DNA of 33,380 nucleotides from Spirochaetales bacterium (GTDB taxonomy: Bacteria > Spirochaetota > Spirochaetia > SZUA-6 > RPPD01): assembly GCA_016934415.1 (NCBI GenBank), contig JAFGSW010000051.1, positions 1 through 33,380 of the forward strand. Direction: 5' to 3'. The position numbers and the translations under genes were made by a program. Shown in pieces: positions 23,457-30,805 of this stretch. The number at the start of each line of letters is the position of its first letter. Positions within the stretch are counted from its first letter, which is position 1. Under the pieces are notes generated by a model. That model searched no databases and had not been told where the DNA came from. It saw only the letters and a list, made by a program, of their open reading frames with translations.

Positions 23457-23744
23457 TCAATTCTGCTTATGATCCATCTTCCCGATATATTTTTCGAGCT
23501 TCTTCTTCGCCGCGGCTCTCTTCTTTTTGACGGCCTTGAGCTCGGCGTCGGCGGCTTTTTTTTCACGATCCGCCAGCTTGAATTTCTCCCAAGACGCCAG
23601 CAGTTCTTCGCGCATTGCCTCGATTTTTTCTTCCGTTAAATCGGTTTTAAATTCGGGGTCGTTCTTGTGACGCCTTATCACCTCGGCCAAAGCGTCAAGC
23701 GTGCTCATGAGCTCCTCGATTTCTTTACGGCTCGGTGCGCGCAT
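23457..23744 (-). CDS. Small charged helical protein, unknown function
   Basis: A 95-residue protein that is almost all helix and strongly basic at its C-terminus, where Lys/Ala runs (ELKAVKKKRAAAKKKLEKYI) suggest a coiled coil or nucleic-acid contact. No Cys, signal or membrane segment. The start at ATG 23742-23744 follows GGGAGGA with 5-bp spacing. It is divergent from the 24201 gene, with the 21-bp array between them. Not recognised. Confidence 0.65.
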   Translation of the reverse strand: MRAPSRKEIEELMSTLDALAEVIRRHKNDPEFKTDLTEEKIEAMREELLASWEKFKLADREKKAADAELKAVKKKRAAAKKKLEKYIGKMDHKQN

Positions 23745-23836
23745 GGGGGTCCTCCCGCGGCGGGAATTGCATATTCCATTCACGAGCGGCAGTCATTCCG
23801 CCTCTCCGCATTTTTCACCCGTGGACGGCGTTTGTC

Positions 23837-24109
23837 AACATCGGAATTTATAAATTGAAATCGCTGATTTATCTTTTGTCATTCGTCGTTTTTCTTCGTC
23901 AGCGGACGATTTGAATTCTAAAATTGACGAGTTGAAACCATGAATTCCGGATTTATCTTTCAAAACCGGCAATTTATCTTTTCAAATCGGCGGTTTGAGA
24001 AGATACATCGGCTCCTTAAAAATAGAAGCCGTCGATTCGGAAAAATAAATCGCGAGCTTAGCTGCTGAAGCAAACGATTTTAGAACGCAAATCGCCGGCT
24101 CAAAGACGC
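23837..24109. repeat. Thirteen degenerate 21-bp units in exact tandem phase (non-coding)
   Basis: Cut every 21 bases from 23837, the sequence gives thirteen units with no insertion or deletion. The approximate consensus is AAATCG-NCG-ATTTAT-CTTTTG. The twelfth base is T in all thirteen units, the thirteenth T in eleven, and bases one and two are A in about ten each. In-register stop triplets recur at the same place in the unit, so it is not coding in that frame, and no frame on either strand is open through it. 21 bp equals two helical turns, so the A and T tracts lie on one face about 10 bp apart, compatible with bent DNA or a protein-binding array. It occupies the divergent interval between two small genes. 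Confidence 0.8.
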
Positions 24110-24200
24110 GGGCACCCGCCCAAAAAATATTTATGAAAATGAAAAAAGTTCCCGACGGTTTTAATATCCATATTTACATTCAACAAAGAAGGAGAATGCA

Positions 24201-24557
24201 ATGCCCGAAATCACGGCAAAACTCTTCAACCGGAAAATCCAGACGATCAACAAGATCATCGACGGGATCAAGGAGCACCAGGCGGACGAAGGCTTCCCCG
24301 CCATGCTCAACCTCAAGGCGGTGGAAAAAATCAGGGACGTCTACGCCGCTTCCCGCAAAAAAGTCGACGACGCGGCGGCGCAGTACCGCCAGGACAGCCA
24401 GCAGTTCAAGCTGGACGACAGGACCTTCGACAAAACCGTCTCGCAGCTCAAGTCATTGATCTACGGCCTCTTCGGCAAGAAGAACGCCGCGGTGCGGGAC
24501 TTCGGCCTCCTGCCCTTCAAGGACAGCAAGCCGAAGAAACTTAAAACGCAGGCATAA
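24201..24557 (+). CDS. Small basic protein, unknown function
   Basis: A 118-residue soluble protein, helical in its first 90 residues (KIQTINKIIDGIKEHQ, AVEKIRDVYAASRKKVDDAA). The closing segment KSLIYGLFGKKNAAVRDFGL is followed by a Lys-rich tail (SKPKKLKTQA). I recall similar GKKN-xxxxDFG-LxP endings in small hypothetical proteins of several phyla, but no function. GAAGGAGAATGCA gives a good ribosome site. A strong terminator follows, so it is a single-gene unit next to the 21-bp array. Confidence 0.75.
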   Translation: MPEITAKLFNRKIQTINKIIDGIKEHQADEGFPAMLNLKAVEKIRDVYAASRKKVDDAAAQYRQDSQQFKLDDRTFDKTVSQLKSLIYGLFGKKNAAVRDFGLLPFKDSKPKKLKTQA

Positions 24558-24564
24558 GAGGGAA

Positions 24565-24598
24565 TTGAAGCCGTCCGCGAGGGCGGCTTCAATTTATT
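24565..24598 (+). terminator. Rho-independent terminator
   Basis: TTGAAGCCGTCC / GGGCGGCTTCAA, a 12-bp stem with one G-U pair, GCGA tetraloop, then TTTATT. It separates the 24201 gene from the TcmP gene. Confidence 0.85.
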
Positions 24599-24647
24599 GG
24601 GAACAATGTATTACTGATAAAACGTTGTTAATGACTCAGGAGGGTTT

Positions 24648-25517
24648 ATGAGACAAAGTTATGGGGGAAATTGGACTGAACTGAAACTTGGATGCCTGAA
24701 AAAATATCTTGATGCATATATGAAAATAGTATATGGGAAAGGATTCAGAGTCGCATACATTGATGCGTTTGCCGGAACTGGATATAGAGAAATAATCGAT
24801 GAAGAAAGCGGGAAATTACTCTTCCCAGAACTTGAAGAATCAGACTCAAAATCGTTTAAAGAAGGATCAATACAAAAAGCATTGGCTGTAATCCCACCAT
24901 TCGATAGATATGTTTTTATTGAAAAGAGCAGTAAAAAATGCAAGGAACTTCAAAAGGTAGTAGAACGTTATCCGGACGTAAAAGAGCGGGTTGTTATAAA
25001 AAATGCTGATGCAAACAATTATCTTGAAGGCATATGCAGTTTTAATTGGGCAAAACATCGAGCAGTATTATTTCTTGATCCATTCGGGATGCAAGTCAAA
25101 TGGAACACAATAAAGTGCATAGCAGATACTAGAGCCATCGATATGTGGTTATTATTTCCTTTAGGAATTGGTGTTTCACGTCTACTTAAGAAAAATGGTG
25201 AAATCAAAGAGATTTTCAGAGATAAATTAGATGACATTTTCGGCACTAAAGCTTGGTTGAAGGATTTTTATAAAATTACAGTTGAGGAAACATTATTTGG
25301 GCTATCGGAATACACGAAAAAGACTGCTGATTTTGATAAAATCGCAAAATTTTTCAATGTTCGTCTTGAAAGTATCTTTTCTCAGGTTGCAAAAAACCCG
25401 GCTAAATTGTTAAATAGTAAAAACGTCCCACTATTTTTATTATGTTTTGCTGCTGGAAATCCAAAAGGAGCTGCAACTGCAGTAAGAATTGCAGAAGATA
25501 TTTTAAAGAGAATTTAG
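24648..25517 (+). CDS. tcmP: Three-Cys-motif partner protein TcmP
   Basis: A 289-residue protein of the TcmP family, which is named for its regular pairing with a three-Cys-motif (Gp37/Gp68, DUF5131) protein, as here. The N-terminal MRQSYGGNWTELKLGCLKKYL is characteristic. YIDAFAGTGYR (about 38-47) looks like a nucleotide- or SAM-binding loop of a Rossmann fold, and AVLFLDPFGMQVKW (about 139-152) like the catalytic DPF segment of methyltransferases. Its biochemical role is not established. It starts at an ATG after AGGAGGG and ends one base before the partner's ATG. It is markedly A+T-rich compared with the surrounding genes, a sign of acquisition. Confidence 0.85.
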   Translation: MRQSYGGNWTELKLGCLKKYLDAYMKIVYGKGFRVAYIDAFAGTGYREIIDEESGKLLFPELEESDSKSFKEGSIQKALAVIPPFDRYVFIEKSSKKCKELQKVVERYPDVKERVVIKNADANNYLEGICSFNWAKHRAVLFLDPFGMQVKWNTIKCIADTRAIDMWLLFPLGIGVSRLLKKNGEIKEIFRDKLDDIFGTKAWLKDFYKITVEETLFGLSEYTKKTADFDKIAKFFNVRLESIFSQVAKNPAKLLNSKNVPLFLLCFAAGNPKGAATAVRIAEDILKRI

Positions 25518-25518
25518 C

Positions 25519-26262
25519 ATGGCCCATAAAACCACGATTGAGTGGACAGAAGCAAGCTGGAATCCTATAACCGGTTGTACTAAAATCAGCGCCGGTTGCC
25601 AGAACTGTTATGCCGAACGCATGGCAAAACGGCTGAAAGCCATGGGGCAACGAAATTACGCCAATGGATTCAATCTCACGGTTCATGAGCGGATGTTCGA
25701 CCTTCCTAAGAAGTGGAAAAAGCCGCAGCGGATCTTCGTCAATTCGATGAGCGATTTATTCCATGAAGATCTTGAATTGAAAACTATTCAAGATATTTTT
25801 GAAATCATGCACGAATGTTATTGGCATTTATTCCAAGTTCTTACAAAACGTTCGAATTTACTGAAGAAATATAATGCCTTTCTCAATTGGGCTCCCAATA
25901 TAATCATGGGAGTCACGGTTGAAAACAAATCGAATATTCACAGAATCGACGATCTCCGAGAAACCGACGCAAAGACGAAATTTATCTCCTTCGAGCCGCT
26001 TCTTTCCGATATAGGTGATCTTAATCTGGAAGGTATCGACTGGGTGATCGTCGGAGGAGAATCAGGTCCAAACAGCCGCTCAATGGAAAAAGAGTGGGTG
26101 TTAAAAATAAGGGATATTTGTATTCAAAAACAAGTACCGTTTTTCTTCAAACAATGGGGCGGAACACAAAAGAAAAAAAACGGCCGCATCCTCGATGGTC
26201 AATTGTGGAGTGAGCTTCCCGTAAACCAATTACAGTTGAACAATTATCAAAATCACGTTTGA
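25519..26262 (+). CDS. Gp37/Gp68 (DUF5131) three-Cys-motif protein
   Basis: A 247-residue protein of the phage Gp37/Gp68 family. The N-terminus TTIEWTEASWNPITGCTKIS runs into SAGCQNCYAERMA, giving Cys20, Cys27 and Cys30. This Cx6CxxC set resembles, but does not equal, the CxxxCxxC of radical-SAM enzymes and probably holds a [4Fe-4S] cluster. IFVNSMSDLFHEDL, VTVENKSN, FISFEPLL, DWVIVGGESGPNSR and FFFKQWGG are family blocks. The gene begins one base after the tcmP stop, so the two form a two-gene operon. A modification or salvage role on a nucleic acid is inference. Base composition is A+T-rich like its partner. Confidence 0.88.
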   Translation: MAHKTTIEWTEASWNPITGCTKISAGCQNCYAERMAKRLKAMGQRNYANGFNLTVHERMFDLPKKWKKPQRIFVNSMSDLFHEDLELKTIQDIFEIMHECYWHLFQVLTKRSNLLKKYNAFLNWAPNIIMGVTVENKSNIHRIDDLRETDAKTKFISFEPLLSDIGDLNLEGIDWVIVGGESGPNSRSMEKEWVLKIRDICIQKQVPFFFKQWGGTQKKKNGRILDGQLWSELPVNQLQLNNYQNHV

Positions 26263-26273
26263 CAAATTGAAGG

Positions 26274-26293
26274 CGGCGCCATGGAGGGCGCCG
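26274..26293 (+). terminator. Weak hairpin after the DUF5131 gene
   Basis: CGGCGCC / GGCGCCG (7-bp stem) followed by TTCTT, 11 bp after the stop. Confidence 0.4.
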
Positions 26294-26300
26294 TTCTTCC

Positions 26301-26705
26301 GGAGCCCTCTGAGGGCAGGATGCCCGAAGCGGGCGGGTTGGGGTGGGTCGAGGGAGGGGGCTTACACAAGCCCCCTCCCTCGGCTCCACCAGCTGGTGGA
26401 GTCGTCCCGCCCCCTGCGAAGGGAAAAACATCTCGTAAACGTGAGTGAATCTCATGCAACAACGGATGTTGAAAAAAATAATTCCGGAAGTAGACCCCTC
26501 GTCAGCCGACCGCAAGTTGGAAACTCGACAGAGCAACCTCGCCTCAACCTCGGCTCGGGCCGTTCCGGCCCTGCCTCGGTGAGGCTCGCCCCGTTCCCTC
26601 CGAAGGAGAAACGCTTGTCGTTCACGCGGGTGAATCTTCCCGCCGCAACGGCAGTTGACAAAATTGATTTGAGAGAAGACCCGGCGTCAGCCGACTGCAA
26701 GGCAC
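26301..26705 (+). repeat. Complex dispersed repeat, right copy
   Basis: This matches the copy at 23047-23314 in opposite orientation, with some blocks occurring twice in modified form (for example CGTCAGCCG at about 26500 and again near 26684). It therefore looks like one and a half repeat units. It fills the whole gap between the DUF5131 gene and ribH. The apparent open frames on both strands (about 26267-26752) are repeat sequence rather than genes. Confidence 0.82.
26349..26401. repeat. Two adjoining perfect palindromes within the right repeat
   Basis: CGAGGGAGGGGGCTT / AAGCCCCCTCCCTCG (26349-26363, 26368-26382; 15-bp stem, ACAC loop) is followed immediately by the loopless palindrome CTCCACCAGCTGGTGGAG (26384-26401). 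The second is nearly conserved in the left copy (23250-23265); the first is absent there, so it is an insertion into the repeat. Confidence 0.85.
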
Positions 26706-26727
26706 GCCCCGCCCCAACCCGGCAGGG

Positions 26728-27213
26728 TTACTTCTTGCCAAGTTTCTTGTAGAGATTCGCCATCTCGATGGCCGCCGTGGCGGCGGCGAAGCCCTTGTTG
26801 CCCGCCTTGGTGCCGGCGCGATCCACCGCCTGGGCGACGTTGTCGGTCGTGAGCACGCCGTAGATCACGGGGACGTCGGCGGCCAGGCCGACCTGGGCCA
26901 CGCCCTTGCTGACCTCGGCGGCCACGTAGTCGAAGTGCGGGGTCTCTCCGCGGATGACGGCGCCGAGACAGACGACCGCGTCGTATCGGCCGGACTCGGC
27001 CAAACGCCTGGCCGCGGCCGGGGTCTCGAACGAACCCGGCACCCAGGCGATCGCGACGTTCTCCTCCTTCACGCCGTGGCGCACGAGGCCGTCGAGCGCC
27101 CCCTCGACGAGCTTGCCCGTGATGAACTCGTTGAAGCGCGAGGCGACGATGCCGATCGACATCCCCTCGCCGTTGAAATCGCCCTCAATCACCTTGATCG
27201 CGTTTTTTGCCAT
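26728..27213 (-). CDS. ribH: 6,7-dimethyl-8-ribityllumazine synthase
   Basis: This enzyme condenses the ribityl-pyrimidine with dihydroxybutanone phosphate in the penultimate step of riboflavin synthesis and forms a hollow icosahedral or pentameric assembly. The 161-residue protein shows [55 protein letters not shown] (catalytic His in the TPHFDY loop) and [20 protein letters not shown]. The start lies inside the 3' end of ribBA (29-bp overlap), so translation is probably coupled. It is the last gene of the operon, directly abutting the island's right repeat. Confidence 0.97.
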   Translation of the reverse strand: MAKNAIKVIEGDFNGEGMSIGIVASRFNEFITGKLVEGALDGLVRHGVKEENVAIAWVPGSFETPAAARRLAESGRYDAVVCLGAVIRGETPHFDYVAAEVSKGVAQVGLAADVPVIYGVLTTDNVAQAVDRAGTKAGNKGFAAATAAIEMANLYKKLGKK

Positions 27214-28432
27214 GAACCGGTTCCTCCTTTAAATCGATGTTCTTCAGTATGTGCCCGAGCTTGTCGCGCTTCGTCTTGAGGTAAAAGGCGTTCGACGCCC
27301 GGGGCGGTATTTCGAGCGGAACGCGCTCGACGACCGTGAGGCCGTACCCGGAAAGCCCCGCGATCTTGCGCGGGTTGTTGGTGAGGAGCCGGATCGTCGA
27401 CAGTCCCAGGTCGCAGAGGATCTGCGCGCCGACGCCGTAGTCCCGGAGGTCCGGCGCGAAGCCGAGCTTCTCGTTCGCCTCGACCGTGTCGTGGCCCTGT
27501 TCCTGCAGTTTGTAGGCTTTCATTTTATTGGCCAGGCCGATGCCGCGGCCCTCCTGGCGCATGTAGAGCAGCACCCCCGCCTCCTCGGCGCCGATGCGGC
27601 GGAGGGCCTCTTCGAGCTGCTCGCCGCAGTCGCAGCGCAGGGAGCCGAAGACGTCCCCGGTGAGGCACTCGGAATGGACGCGCACGAGGACGTTCTTCCT
27701 TCCCTGCACCTCGCCCTTGACGAGGGCCATGTGGTGCTGGCCGTCGAGGACGGACGCGTAGGTCACGGCCTTGAAGTCCCCGTGGTGCGTGGGCAGGGAG
27801 ACGGCCTCCCCGCGCCTCACCAGGTGCTCGCGCCCCATGCGGTAACGGATGAGGTCGGCGATGGAGATCATCCCCAGGCCGTGCTTTTCCGCGAACGTGA
27901 GGAGCTCGGGGAAACGCATCATCGTGCCGTCATCGGCCATGATCTCGCAGAGCACGCCGGCGGGGAAGAGTCCGGCGAGCCGGGCCAGGTCCACGGTCGC
28001 CTCGGTGTGCCCGGCACGCTCGAGCACCCCGCCGGACCGCGCGCAGAGCGGGAAGACGTGGCCGGGCCGCATGAGGTCGGCCGGCTTCGTGGCCGGGTCG
28101 ACGAGGGCGGCGACCGTCATGGCGCGTTCCCGGGCGGAGATCCCGGTGTTGCAGGTGATGACGTCCACGGACACGGTGAAGGCGGTTTTCCGCCGGTCGG
28201 TGTTCTCGGCGACCATGGGCGGCAGGGCCAGCTCGTTCAGCCGTTCCTTGAGGAGAGGCGCGCACACCAGGCCGCGTCCATGGGTGACCATGAAGTTGAT
28301 CGTTTCCTGCGTCACCTTCTCCGCGGCGGCGATGAGGTCGCCTTCGTTCTCGCGGTTTTCGTCGTCCACCACCACGAGCAGCTCGCCCCGCTTGATCCGC
28401 TCGATCGCGTCCTCTATTTTCAAAAGACTCAT
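27185..28432 (-). CDS. ribBA: Bifunctional DHBP synthase / GTP cyclohydrolase II
   Basis: A 415-residue fusion supplying both precursors of riboflavin. The N-terminal RibB part (about 1-205) makes dihydroxybutanone phosphate from ribulose 5-phosphate and shows [12 protein letters not shown] (about 21-32), [11 protein letters not shown] and RPGHVFPL. The C-terminal RibA part opens GTP, with the zinc Cys of [20 protein letters not shown] and the catalytic [23 protein letters not shown] 28432 follows AAGGAGACCGAA; an upstream extension runs through a dispersed repeat and is rejected. The stop lies 29 bp inside ribH. Confidence 0.97.
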   Translation of the reverse strand: MSLLKIEDAIERIKRGELLVVVDDENRENEGDLIAAAEKVTQETINFMVTHGRGLVCAPLLKERLNELALPPMVAENTDRRKTAFTVSVDVITCNTGISARERAMTVAALVDPATKPADLMRPGHVFPLCARSGGVLERAGHTEATVDLARLAGLFPAGVLCEIMADDGTMMRFPELLTFAEKHGLGMISIADLIRYRMGREHLVRRGEAVSLPTHHGDFKAVTYASVLDGQHHMALVKGEVQGRKNVLVRVHSECLTGDVFGSLRCDCGEQLEEALRRIGAEEAGVLLYMRQEGRGIGLANKMKAYKLQEQGHDTVEANEKLGFAPDLRDYGVGAQILCDLGLSTIRLLTNNPRKIAGLSGYGLTVVERVPLEIPPRASNAFYLKTKRDKLGHILKNIDLKEEPVHGKKRDQGD

Positions 28433-28451
28433 TTCGGTCTCCTTATTGCTT

Positions 28452-28539
28452 GTCACCCTGAGTCCTTCGACTGCGCCCAGGACAGGCCTGTCGAAGGGTG
28501 ACCGGCAATCGCAGTTCATGGTTCGACAGGCTCACCATG
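28452..28539. repeat. Dispersed palindromic repeat between ribE and ribBA
   Basis: Two hairpins occur in succession: GTCACCCT / AGGGTGAC (28452-28459, 28495-28502) around CCTTCGACTGCGCCCAGGAC, and CATGGT / ACCATG (28517-28522, 28534-28539) around TCGACAGGCTC. These phrases belong to a palindromic repeat type seen between genes of many bacteria. A related element lies at 30702-30767. It could attenuate or stabilise the rib mRNA. Confidence 0.75.
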
Positions 28540-28549
28540 ACGCGGCTCG

Positions 28550-29191
28550 TTAAAATCCCTTCTCCCGCAAAAAATCCATCGTCACCGCGCCCGCGTCGGT
28601 TTTTCCGTAGGCGAGCAGGCTCTCCACGTATTTGGCGATCACGTCGTACTCGAGGTTGACTTCGTCCCCGGCCTTCTTGCCAAGGAGGGTCGTGTGCGCC
28701 AGCGTGTGCGGGATGACCGCCGCGGCGAACGTCTCCGCCTCCAGCGCGGCCACGGTCAGGCTGATGCCGTCTACGGCCACCGCCCCTTTCAGCGCCAGGT
28801 ATTTCCGTCCCTCGGCCGGAAATCGAATGACGAGCTCCGCGGCCGGCCCGCGGTTCTGAAGCGACGCGATCCGGCCCCGCGCGTCCACGTGCCCCTGCAC
28901 CAGGTGGCCGCCCAGCCTCGTTCCGAGCGCGAGCGCCCGCTCCAGATTCACGACCGCGCCCGGACCGGCGTGCTCGAGCGTGGAGCGACTCCGGGTCTCG
29001 GGGGAGATCTCCGCCTCGAAGCCGTCCTCCGCCACGCTCACGGCGGTGAGGCACACGCCGTCCACGGCGATGCTGTCCCCGGCGGCCGTGCCTTCGCAGA
29101 CCGCCGCCGCCGCGATCGCCATTCGCCAGACGTCACCGTATCGCCGCAAGGCGCGCACGGTGCCCGTCTCTTCCACGATGCCCGTAAACAT
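28550..29191 (-). CDS. ribE: Riboflavin synthase alpha chain
   Basis: Catalyses the last step, dismutation of two lumazines to riboflavin. The 213-residue protein is the usual tandem duplication of two beta-barrels. The first copy starts MFTGIVEETGTVRAL with GDSIAVDGVCLTAV and ETRSRSTL; the second has GHLVQGHVDARGRI, KGAVAVDGISLTV and IPHTLAHTTLLGKKAGDEVN. The start overlaps the ribD stop (TGATG). A dispersed palindrome separates it from ribBA. Confidence 0.96.
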   Translation of the reverse strand: MFTGIVEETGTVRALRRYGDVWRMAIAAAAVCEGTAAGDSIAVDGVCLTAVSVAEDGFEAEISPETRSRSTLEHAGPGAVVNLERALALGTRLGGHLVQGHVDARGRIASLQNRGPAAELVIRFPAEGRKYLALKGAVAVDGISLTVAALEAETFAAAVIPHTLAHTTLLGKKAGDEVNLEYDVIAKYVESLLAYGKTDAGAVTMDFLREKGF

Positions 29192-30321
29192 CACGCTCCT
29201 CCCGCGAACAGGCTGCCCGCCGGGTAGTATTCGTACAACCGGTCCTTCCCCAGCCTCCGGCTTGAAACTTCCGAAAGCCGCGGCGCGCGCTCGAGCCTCT
29301 CCACCCCGCGTCCGCCCAGGAACGAAAGCGCGGCGCTGCCGCCGATGAGCTTCGGCGCCTGGAACAGGTAGAGTTTGTCGTAGAGGTCGCGCTCGACGAA
29401 CGAGGCGAGGAGCTCTCCGCCTCCCTCGACCAGCACCGAGCAGACCGAAAGCGTGTACAGCTTGGCCAAAAGATCGTCGAGGTCGACCCGGCCGCGGTCC
29501 TCGTTCACGAGAAGCACGGCCGCTCCCTGGGCTCCGAGCGTCTTCACCTTGCCCGGCAGGGCCTGACCGGTGACGGCCACGACCAGCGGCGTCTCGCGCG
29601 CGGATTTCACGAGCGCGCAGTCCACCGGGATCCGGGCCCGGGAGTCGACGACGACCCGCATCGTCTTCTTCCCCTCGTACGGCGGCACGCGCGGGGTGAG
29701 GAGCGGATCGTCCTTGAGCACGGTGTTGATCCCGACCATGACCGCGTCGTACCGGCCGCGCAGGCGGTGGGCGTGGGCGCGCGCCTCCTCGCCCGTGATC
29801 CAGCGGCTCTCCCCGGAGGCGGTCGCGATCCGGCCGTCGAGGCTGGCCGCGGCCTTGAGCGCCGTGAACGGCCGGCGGGAGAGCATGTTGACGACGAAGA
29901 CCTCGTTGAGACGGCGCGCGCGCGTTTCCAGGAGCCCGGTTTCCACCGTCACGCCCGCGTTCCTGAGGCGCTCGATGCCCTTGCCGTCCACGAGAGGATT
30001 CGGATCGCGCATGGCCACGACAACGCGCGCGACCTTGCGCCGGACGATCTCGTCGGCGCAGGGCGGCGTCTTGCCGAAGTGGGAGCACGGCTCCAGGCTC
30101 ACGTAAAGCGTCGCGCCTTCGGCCCGGTCGCCGGCCTGGCGCAGGGCGACGATCTCGGCGTGCTCGGCGCCGGCGCGGCGGTGGAAGCCCTTCCCCGCCA
30201 TGCGCCCGTCCTTCACCACAACCGCGCCGACCGCCGGGTTGGGCGACGTGAAGCCAAGCCCGCGCTCGGCGAGCGAAAGGCAGCGGCGCATGTGGAACTC
30301 GTCGCGCGGCTCAAACGCCAT
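29191..30321 (-). CDS. ribD: Riboflavin deaminase/reductase
   Basis: A 376-residue bifunctional enzyme for the second and third steps. The N-terminal deaminase (about 1-145) has zinc ligands HAE (His54, catalytic Glu56), Cys79 and Cys88 (EPCSHFGKTPPC). The C-terminal reductase (about 150-365) shows RPFTALKAAASLDGRIAT, MVGINTVLKDDPLLTPR and SVLVEGGGELLASF. The ATG 30319-30321 follows AAGGATG. It is the first gene behind an FMN riboswitch, with about 60 bp of leader between the aptamer and the start. Confidence 0.96.
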   Translation of the reverse strand: MAFEPRDEFHMRRCLSLAERGLGFTSPNPAVGAVVVKDGRMAGKGFHRRAGAEHAEIVALRQAGDRAEGATLYVSLEPCSHFGKTPPCADEIVRRKVARVVVAMRDPNPLVDGKGIERLRNAGVTVETGLLETRARRLNEVFVVNMLSRRPFTALKAAASLDGRIATASGESRWITGEEARAHAHRLRGRYDAVMVGINTVLKDDPLLTPRVPPYEGKKTMRVVVDSRARIPVDCALVKSARETPLVVAVTGQALPGKVKTLGAQGAAVLLVNEDRGRVDLDDLLAKLYTLSVCSVLVEGGGELLASFVERDLYDKLYLFQAPKLIGGSAALSFLGGRGVERLERAPRLSEVSSRRLGKDRLYEYYPAGSLFAGGA

Positions 30322-30382
30322 GATTCATCCTTCGTTGTTTCGGGGCATGTAAAAGACGGGATACGTGAAAGGAAACGTCGAC

Positions 30383-30525
30383 CTTCTCCCATCCAGACTG
30401 TAACTGTCGGCTCCGGAATCTCACCGGATCAGCCGCGCCGGAGCGGAGCGCTCAAACGCGGGTTGCGGGCTCGGGTCCGCCACGGGACCCCTACCGCCGG
30501 TCAGGAATTTCACCTTGCCCCGAAA
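30383..30525 (-). ncRNA. FMN riboswitch (RFN element)
   Basis: The minus strand carries the conserved RFN phrases in order: GGGGCAAGGTGAAATTCCTG, ACCGGCGGTA, AGCCCGCAA, CCGGTGAGATTCCGGAGCCG and ACAGTTACAGTCTGGATGGG followed by AGAAG. A variable hairpin lies between the AGCCCGC and CCGGTGAG parts. It binds FMN and lowers expression of the ribD-ribE-ribBA-ribH operon. There is no obvious U-tract terminator between it and ribD, so control may be at translation initiation (inference). Confidence 0.97.
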
Positions 30526-30540
30526 GTCTTGTCGGTGATT

Positions 30541-30569
30541 AATATAGCATTGCGGGTCGGTTTTGGCAA
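30541..30569 (-). promoter_or_regulatory. sigma70-type promoter of the riboflavin operon
   Basis: On the minus strand TTGCCA and TATATT are spaced by 17 bp, ending about 15 bp before the riboswitch. Confidence 0.7.
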
Positions 30570-30701
30570 TCACTTACGCGAGATCCACTTCCTGAGGAAG
30601 GACACGGAGGAAAGAAAGATAAAAAGAAAATCTGTTTGCGTCGATTTTCCAACCCTTTTTTTCTCTCTCTTTTCCCCGTGCTCTCCGTTTCCGGAGCATA
30701 C

Positions 30702-30767
30702 CCCGAGCCCCTCGACGGAGCTTGTCCTGAGCCTGCTGAAGGGCTCGGGATAAACTCCGCCGAGGGG
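30702..30767. repeat. Dispersed palindromic repeat upstream of the riboflavin operon
   Basis: Nested inverted repeats: CCCGAGCCC / GGGCTCGGG (30702-30710, 30741-30749) and CCCCTCGACGGAG / CTCCGCCGAGGGG (30708-30720, 30755-30767, one mismatch). Between them is AGCTTGTCCTGAGCCTG, the same phrase type as in 28452-28539. The rest of 30570-30805 is C+T-rich and shows no gene. Confidence 0.7.
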
Positions 30768-30805
30768 TGCCCTTCGTGTCCTCTTTCCCGTCAGGCTGCA
30801 TCGTA

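Noticed and set aside
23837..24109. CRISPR array
   Set aside because: The units are contiguous 21-mers of low identity with no conserved repeat separated by unique spacers, and no cas genes are near.
23837..24109. Decayed heptad-repeat coding sequence
   Set aside because: 21 bp would fit seven codons, but stop triplets recur in register in five of thirteen units and no alternative frame is open. It cannot be fully excluded as a very old relic.
26267..26752. Open frames inside the right repeat
   Set aside because: Same reason; they also overlap the end of ribH.
27251..28501. Long open frame opposite ribBA
   Set aside because: A shadow of ribBA, with low-complexity composition and no ribosome site.
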